This document shows positions 59,656 through 64,000 of a stretch of DNA of 64,000 nucleotides, piece by piece. The translations under genes and the position numbers were made by a program. The notes below the pieces were generated by a model that saw nothing but the letters and a program-made list of their open reading frames with translations, did not search any database and had not been told where the DNA came from. Every line of letters starts with the position of its first letter. Position 1 is the first letter of the stretch. The DNA is from Paenibacillus sp. JZ16 (GTDB lineage Bacteria; Bacillota; Bacilli; Paenibacillales; Paenibacillaceae), in assembly GCF_015326965.1 (NCBI RefSeq), contig NZ_CP017659.1, positions 5,088,001 through 5,152,000 on the forward strand. Reading direction: 5' to 3'.

Positions 59656-60831
59656 ATGGAAACGAAAGTGATAGAAGTCAGAAGGGCTGCTTTATGGGGG
59701 AGATCCTTTATTTTTATTATGGCTGCCAATGCCCTTCTGTTTATGGTGTTTGAAATGATGCTTCCGACATTACCACTGTTTGTCTCGCATCTTGGCGGAG
59801 GGGCTTCGGAAATAGGGATGGTAACGGGGGTGTTCATGTTCTCGGCGATCTTAATTCGTCCATTTACTGCGAAACTGGCAGCGCGTATGGATAAAAAGTA
59901 TCTGCTGTTGATCGGCATCGCAATATGTGCGGCAATGACAGGTCTATACTACCTTGCGTCAGGTACAGCGATGATTTTGGTCCTCCGGGTTATCCATGGG
60001 TTTGGGTTTGGAATAGCGACCACGTACTTCGCTACCTTAGCGACAGAGAACATTCCAGTGGAACGCCGCGGGGAAGGAATGGGCTATTTTGGGGTAGGGG
60101 AGACCGTGGCGGTCTCGGTCGGACCTTTAATCGGGATGAGTGTGTTGACTCAATATGATTTTCACGGCCTCTTTTTCGGAGGTATGTTTATTTTGCTCCT
60201 GGCACTGCTGATGGCTGTGTTCGTCTCCCGGAAGCCACATACTGGCACTGTGGAAGACCATCCGGAAGTTCCTTTTAAGCTGATTGAAAAAAGAGTACTC
60301 TTTCCTTCACTGCTCATCATGCTGATAGGGGTTGCGGCAGGCTCAATCATGTCGTTCATCGCGCTATACGCTGCCGAAAAAGGATTTGATAAGATAGCCT
60401 GGTTCTTCTTTATCGTTGCTTTGGCCAGCTTCGCGGTTCGTCTTGTATCCGGAAAAATGTTCGACCGTCTCGGTCCAGGCTCCGTGCTTGTGCCCTCAGC
60501 TGTATTTATGGGTGTAGGCATCTGGTTGCTTACACAATCCGGAAGCGAAGCGTGGTTTCTCGTGTCGGCGGCCGTCTACGGACTAGGCTTCGGTGCTGTT
60601 TTCCCAGCGATTCAGACCTGGTGCATCAATCTGGTGGATGAACATGAGCATGAGAATGCGATGGCTTCCTTCTTCAACTTTTTTGACCTTGGCATAGGTG
60701 GAGGAGCGATGATTCTGGGTTTGGTTGCTTCAGCATTCTCCTATGAAGTAGTGTATGATATAGCTATAGTCATCATGGTCTTATACTTGCTGCTGTATAT
60801 TGGTTATGCGAGGAAGAAGAGAAACGGATAA
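59656..60831 (+). CDS. Major facilitator superfamily efflux transporter
   Basis: A 391-residue protein with 12 predicted membrane segments. The loop 2-3 motif of the family is seen as RPFTAKLAARMDKK, with GVGETVAVSVGPLIG (motif C-like, drug antiporters). Substrate unknown; its partner TetR regulator suggests drug or metabolite export. ATG 59656 follows GGAGG at 59646-59650 by five bases. It lies 30 bases upstream of the TetR gene, in one operon. Confidence 0.87.
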   Translation: METKVIEVRRAALWGRSFIFIMAANALLFMVFEMMLPTLPLFVSHLGGGASEIGMVTGVFMFSAILIRPFTAKLAARMDKKYLLLIGIAICAAMTGLYYLASGTAMILVLRVIHGFGFGIATTYFATLATENIPVERRGEGMGYFGVGETVAVSVGPLIGMSVLTQYDFHGLFFGGMFILLLALLMAVFVSRKPHTGTVEDHPEVPFKLIEKRVLFPSLLIMLIGVAAGSIMSFIALYAAEKGFDKIAWFFFIVALASFAVRLVSGKMFDRLGPGSVLVPSAVFMGVGIWLLTQSGSEAWFLVSAAVYGLGFGAVFPAIQTWCINLVDEHEHENAMASFFNFFDLGIGGGAMILGLVASAFSYEVVYDIAIVIMVLYLLLYIGYARKKRNG

Positions 60832-60861
60832 GTGAATGCATCGTGTCGGAGGTAAAAGCAG

Positions 60862-61422
60862 TTGAGTAAAGACAAAATTAAGGAAATTGCGATTCAACAC
60901 TTTAATCGTTATGGGTACGAGGGGACCCGGATGGCAAAAATCGCCGAAGAGGCAGGGATCCGCAAGCAGTCGCTTTCTTATCATTATTCGAGCAAAAAGG
61001 AGCTGCTGCTGGAACTGTATGAGGAAGCGGTGCAAAGTGAAATCGAATTTGTACGCCATTATTTTCACCGTGTCGGTGAATCGCCCTGGGAAGACAGATT
61101 GTATAACTTCCTGGTGGAGCATAAGAACCGCTTCTTGATGCATCCTAACGTAAACTTAATGTTTGTGTTTTCATTTATCCCGCCGCTTGAAGTGAATGAC
61201 TATGTCTTATCTCAATACAGACATTATCTTGCCGTGCTAAAAGGGGAGCTGACCGCTTTATTTGAGGAGGCTGGACACACATCACCGGAGGAATGTTCGG
61301 TAGCCTATGTTACCCTATTGGACGGACTTGATGTGCAGCTGGTCTATGAGACACATCAATCTTACGAGCGCACGATGACGATTGCCTGGAGAGTATTTCT
61401 TGCCGGAATCCGGCATGCTTAA
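60862..61422 (+). CDS. TetR-family regulator of the MFS transporter
   Basis: A 186-residue regulator. The DNA-binding domain reads IKEIAIQHFNRYGYEGTRMA, then KIAEEAGIRKQSLSYHY and SSKKELLLELY. It begins with TTG 60862 after GGAGG. As the second gene of the MFS operon it should repress the operon by binding the inverted repeat at 59620-59639, and release when the transported compound binds. Confidence 0.86.
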   Translation: MSKDKIKEIAIQHFNRYGYEGTRMAKIAEEAGIRKQSLSYHYSSKKELLLELYEEAVQSEIEFVRHYFHRVGESPWEDRLYNFLVEHKNRFLMHPNVNLMFVFSFIPPLEVNDYVLSQYRHYLAVLKGELTALFEEAGHTSPEECSVAYVTLLDGLDVQLVYETHQSYERTMTIAWRVFLAGIRHA

Positions 61423-61522
61423 GCTAGATTTGGGCGGAAACAATGTTCTCCACTTCGAACGCCAACGAGAATATCTCAAATTTCTCTCCATCCCATTGCT
61501 CTCATTTTAGAGATCCGAGGAC

Positions 61523-61546
61523 GGGCACTTACGTGCCTTTTTTTTT
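61523..61546 (+). terminator. Terminator after the MFS/TetR operon
   Basis: GGCAC and GTGCC form a short stem with a TTAC loop followed by nine T, about 100 bases after the TetR stop. Confidence 0.75.
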
Positions 61547-61583
61547 GTGTTCACCGATCTGTACAAGAGGTTAAGATTTCTAA

Positions 61584-62927
61584 AATTGCGCTGGGACGGA
61601 ACCGTCTGCGGCAGGCGAGGGCGCCGGCGGTGATAGCGGAGGGGTCACTCTGGAATTTCTGTATTGGGGAGATGATGCCCAAAAGCAACTGGTAGAAGCT
61701 GCGATAGCCCAATATACAGCAGATACGGGCGTCAAAGTCAATGCCCAGGTGCTGCCAGCGGACGGATCGCTGGATACCTTTATCCAGACACGTCTGGCAT
61801 CCGGGGAGCTGCCTGACATCAGCTACATGGGCGAAGGAGACATTCAGAAATATTACGAAATGGGCATTTTGGCCGAGATCGGGGATCTGCTCGACAGCGG
61901 AGCCATCCCGCAGAAGCTTGATGCCATTACGATCCATTCTCCAGATCAAAAGGTGATCGGCGTTGGGCTGTCCAACCAGATGGAGCTGCTCTTCTACAGC
62001 AAGTCCAAATTCGATGCCGCCGGCATTCCTTATCCTCCAACCAAGGTGGAAGATGCCTGGGACTGGGATACCTTCGTGAACTATGCCAAGGCATTGACTA
62101 CCGATACGAGTGGCAAAACGGCGGCAGATCCCGGCTTTGAAGCTGCCAAAACGCAAGATTACGGGCTTGGCTTTACCGCAGGCCGCGAATTCCATCATTT
62201 CTGGGCGGCGAACGCAGCCGGCAGCGGCGTTGTCTCTGCGGACGGCCAGCAGTTCTTATGGGATTCCCCGGAATCGATTGAGGGCATTCAGAAGCTAGCG
62301 GATCTGGTCAATAAAGACAAGGTGACCTCCAGCTTCTCCTATACGTGGAACTCGGGTATCGGTTCGGCGGTAGATGCGCTCAGCGGCGGTTATGCCATGG
62401 TGATCAGCGGTTCTTGGGACCTCGCCAATATCAAGGGGAACGAAGATATCGGCGTTGGAGTGCTGCCGAAAATAAAGCAGGCCGTGACGATGAATTGCGG
62501 AGCACCGCTCGTTGTGTACAACACATCCGAGCATATTGAAGAAGCCAAGAAATTCTATGCCTATATGGTCAACCCGGAGAACAGCTTGAGCCTGCTGAAG
62601 TCCGGCGCCTGGCTGCCCAATCAGGCGGATTGGTACACCGATCCCGAGCTGATCGACAAGTGGACGGCGGATCTGCCTGTCAGCGCCAAAGAAACGATAT
62701 TGAGCTACTCCACGACCAAGGATGCCATCGTACAATGGCCGGCCTATTATGTTCCCGCTTATCTCCGAATGAACACGGAATACGAGAAGAACATCGATCA
62801 GGCCCTATTCGGTGAGAAATCGGTCCAGGAAGTGTACGATTCCGTCATGCCGACCATCAAAACCATGTGGAGAGCGGAAAAGTGTCTGAATAGCCGACAA
62901 AATGACGATTACAGGAAAGGGCTATGA
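61584..62927 (+). pseudogene. Decapitated sugar-binding lipoprotein of an ABC transporter
   Basis: The frame is preceded by a stop at 61581-61583 and begins inside what should be the lipobox: CAGTEPSAAGEG is the mature N-terminus of a lipoprotein, so the whole signal peptide is missing. The rest is an intact family 1 sugar-binding protein (VTLEFLYWGDDAQKQLVEAA, LPADGSLDTFIQTRLASGEL, AMVISGSWDLANI). Near the end, one missing base after TMW changes the tail to RAEKCLNSRQ; the other frame reads TMWESGKVSE then stop. An internal ATG or GTG could give a cytosolic fragment only. Confidence 0.75.
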
Positions 62928-63019
62928 ACATGGAGATCGAACGCAAAACTTCGGCCCCGCCAGCTTCCATAAATTCCTTCACAAATCGACGAACTGCTCT
63001 AACGGTCGATCACCGGTAA
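62924..63019 (+). pseudogene. N-terminal stub of a sugar ABC permease
   Basis: ATG 62924 with GGAAAGG upstream begins NMEIERKTSAPPAS, a typical polar N-terminus of the permease that follows sugar-binding genes. After about 15 residues the sequence no longer looks like a permease and a stop occurs at 63017-63019. It appears cut by the same rearrangement that removed the lipoprotein's signal peptide. Confidence 0.45.
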
Positions 63020-63064
63020 TAAAAGGGATGTAAGCATGAATTTCGAAAGCGCATAAGATCAATG

Positions 63065-63773
63065 CAAGATGCTAAAGCAGTGGCGACTTAAGATGTAAAA
63101 ATGTAGGAGTTTCCCATGCCCGGTAGAGACGGAAGCTTACAGCGGATGGGCGCAGCTGTTCGTTACGATCAAGATGCTCAATTGAAAATGGTAAAGGACT
63201 CATTCTAAAACAGCTGGCGGTGCCATCTAGCTGGACCCTGCCAAGACCTCGCCTTACGAGTTCTAACAGTTCTGGCTGAATACCGGTGATCGTGACGTTA
63301 TCAAATACCTGAAATATTTCACCTTCTTGTCCAAGGAAGAGATTGAAGAGCTGGCAGTTAAGGTAGAGACAGATTCAGGCAAGCGCGAAGCGCAAAAGAT
63401 ACTGGCTGAAGAAATGACCAAGTACGTCCATGAGGAAGAAGCGCTGGCACAAGCGCTTAAAATCTCTCAAGCCTTGTTCAGCGGAGATATTAAATCTCTA
63501 ACAGCGGATGAAATCGAGCAGGGCTTCAAAGAAATGCCTACATTCGAATCAACGAAGGAAGCTAAAAATATCGTGGATTGGCTGATAGATCTGGGTATCG
63601 AGCCAACCAAGGGCCAGGCAAGAGAAGACATCAACAATGGTGCGATCTCCATGAATGGTTAAAAGGTCACCGATCTAAATACAGAAGTGAGTGCAGATAC
63701 CTCCTTCGACGGCCGCTTCGCCATCATCCGTAAAGGGAAGAAGAAATACAGCCTTGTAAGATTGGTGGACTAG
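63065..63773 (+). pseudogene. tyrS: Decayed tyrosyl-tRNA synthetase fragment
   Basis: From about 63210 on, the frame is clearly the C-terminal half of bacterial TyrRS: KTAGGAI, LDPAKTSPYEF, QFWLNTGDRDVIKYLKYF, SKEEIEELAVKVETDSGK and FDGRFAIIRKGKKKYSLV, including the S4-like RNA-binding end. It carries in-frame stops at 63228, 63264 and 63660. Earlier bases (from about 63065) resemble the catalytic domain only in patches, with deletions, and the N-terminus is absent. It cannot make an active synthetase; a functional gene must exist elsewhere. Confidence 0.85.
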
Positions 63774-63796
63774 GTTCATTTCATTTTGATGAATAT

Positions 63797-63846
63797 GCAC
63801 CCCTTAGGAAGACAGGAGAATCTACAGTCTACCTAGGGGGTGTTTT
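63797..63846 (+). terminator. Terminator after the tyrS remnant
   Basis: CACCCCTTAGG pairs with CCTAGGGGGTG, with inner GAC/GTC, followed by TTTT. It is probably the original terminator of the synthetase gene. The remaining 150 bases of the window hold no gene that I can see. Confidence 0.75.
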
Positions 63847-64000
63847 ATCCTTCTGCTGGTATCAGTAACAATCAGTGGAAAAAATCAGGTACTGCATTCG
63901 TCTGTGGATTGGTAGAAGAGGGGGGCCAAGTAGGAAGAGCAGCCCTGTTTCTCGTAAAAGGGGATATGATCATCATAGGGCTGTCCTAACTAGTCAAGAA

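Noticed and set aside
61749..62927. Treating the sugar-binding frame as an intact gene from the internal start
   Set aside because: The homologous sequence extends upstream to the lipobox cysteine at 61587, where a stop codon intervenes; a protein starting at 61749 would lack the signal peptide and first strand.
1..64000. CRISPR arrays, tRNA or rRNA genes, complete insertion sequences, prophage genes
   Set aside because: No regularly spaced direct repeats, no tRNA-like cloverleaf ending in CCA, no rRNA core sequence, and no transposase or phage structural motif was seen on either strand.

Overview
The window looks like chromosomal DNA of a Paenibacillus-type firmicute. Gene starts carry strong GGAGG-type ribosome binding sites, starts are mixed ATG/GTG/TTG, base composition is moderate with one very GC-rich gene, and the families are typical of the group: Spo0E-like phosphatase, spore-cortex hydrolase SleB, CcdC, copper-amine-oxidase-type stalk domains and YezD. 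No rRNA, tRNA, CRISPR array, prophage or complete insertion sequence was seen.

Layout. 1-5.2 kb: a small Spo0E-like gene, then a TPP-riboswitch-controlled operon on the minus strand (ThiY-like lipoprotein, MTH1187-type thiamine-binding protein, ThiX permease, ThiZ ATPase, TatD-type hydrolase). This is probably thiamine-precursor salvage. 5.4-8.2 kb: a membrane GGDEF cyclase followed by an EAL phosphodiesterase. 8.4-15 kb: a maltodextrin locus (maltose phosphorylase, beta-phosphoglucomutase and LacI repressor, with a divergent secreted alpha-amylase) carrying several LacI/CcpA-type operators. A cytosolic neopullulanase at 32-34 kb may complete it. 15-18.4 kb: a short UvrA-like ATPase divergent from a WYL regulator. 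18.5-23.7 kb: a two-component system and a three-gene peptide-antibiotic-type ABC exporter. 23.7-27.8 kb: two Gfo/Idh/MocA-type genes, an AraC regulator and a TetR regulator. 27.9-32.3 kb: a U32 protein, a class III aminotransferase and a UbiA prenyltransferase in one operon.

34-44 kb holds a CstR-like persulfide sensor, a CurA-type reductase, CcdC, a TetR/metallo-beta-lactamase pair behind a large palindromic operator, an ECF sigma factor with a DUF4179 anti-sigma, a stalk-domain protein and a lactonase. 44-48.5 kb: SleB and a sulfate transporter (Sbp-CysT-CysW-YezD) without an ATPase gene, behind a structured leader. 48.8-61.4 kb: a membrane protein, hydrolase/MerR pair, NAD(P)-binding protein, fused NAD(P)HX repair enzyme, a SigO/RsoA-like remnant, a frameshifted esterase, an alkaline phosphatase with a Pho box, and an MFS/TetR pair. 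The last 2.4 kb is a patch of gene debris: a decapitated sugar-binding lipoprotein, a permease stub and a decayed tyrosyl-tRNA synthetase.

The most interesting unexplained signal is a pair of roughly 130-base intergenic elements (about 20945-21074 and 36003-36141). Their flanks are conserved, but the long central hairpin has a different sequence in each copy while base pairing is kept. That pattern suggests a structured RNA or folded repeat family. Other points worth checking are attenuator-like leaders before the neopullulanase and sulfate genes, the alkaline phosphatase with a stalk domain inserted in its catalytic region, and the decaying split sigma factor.
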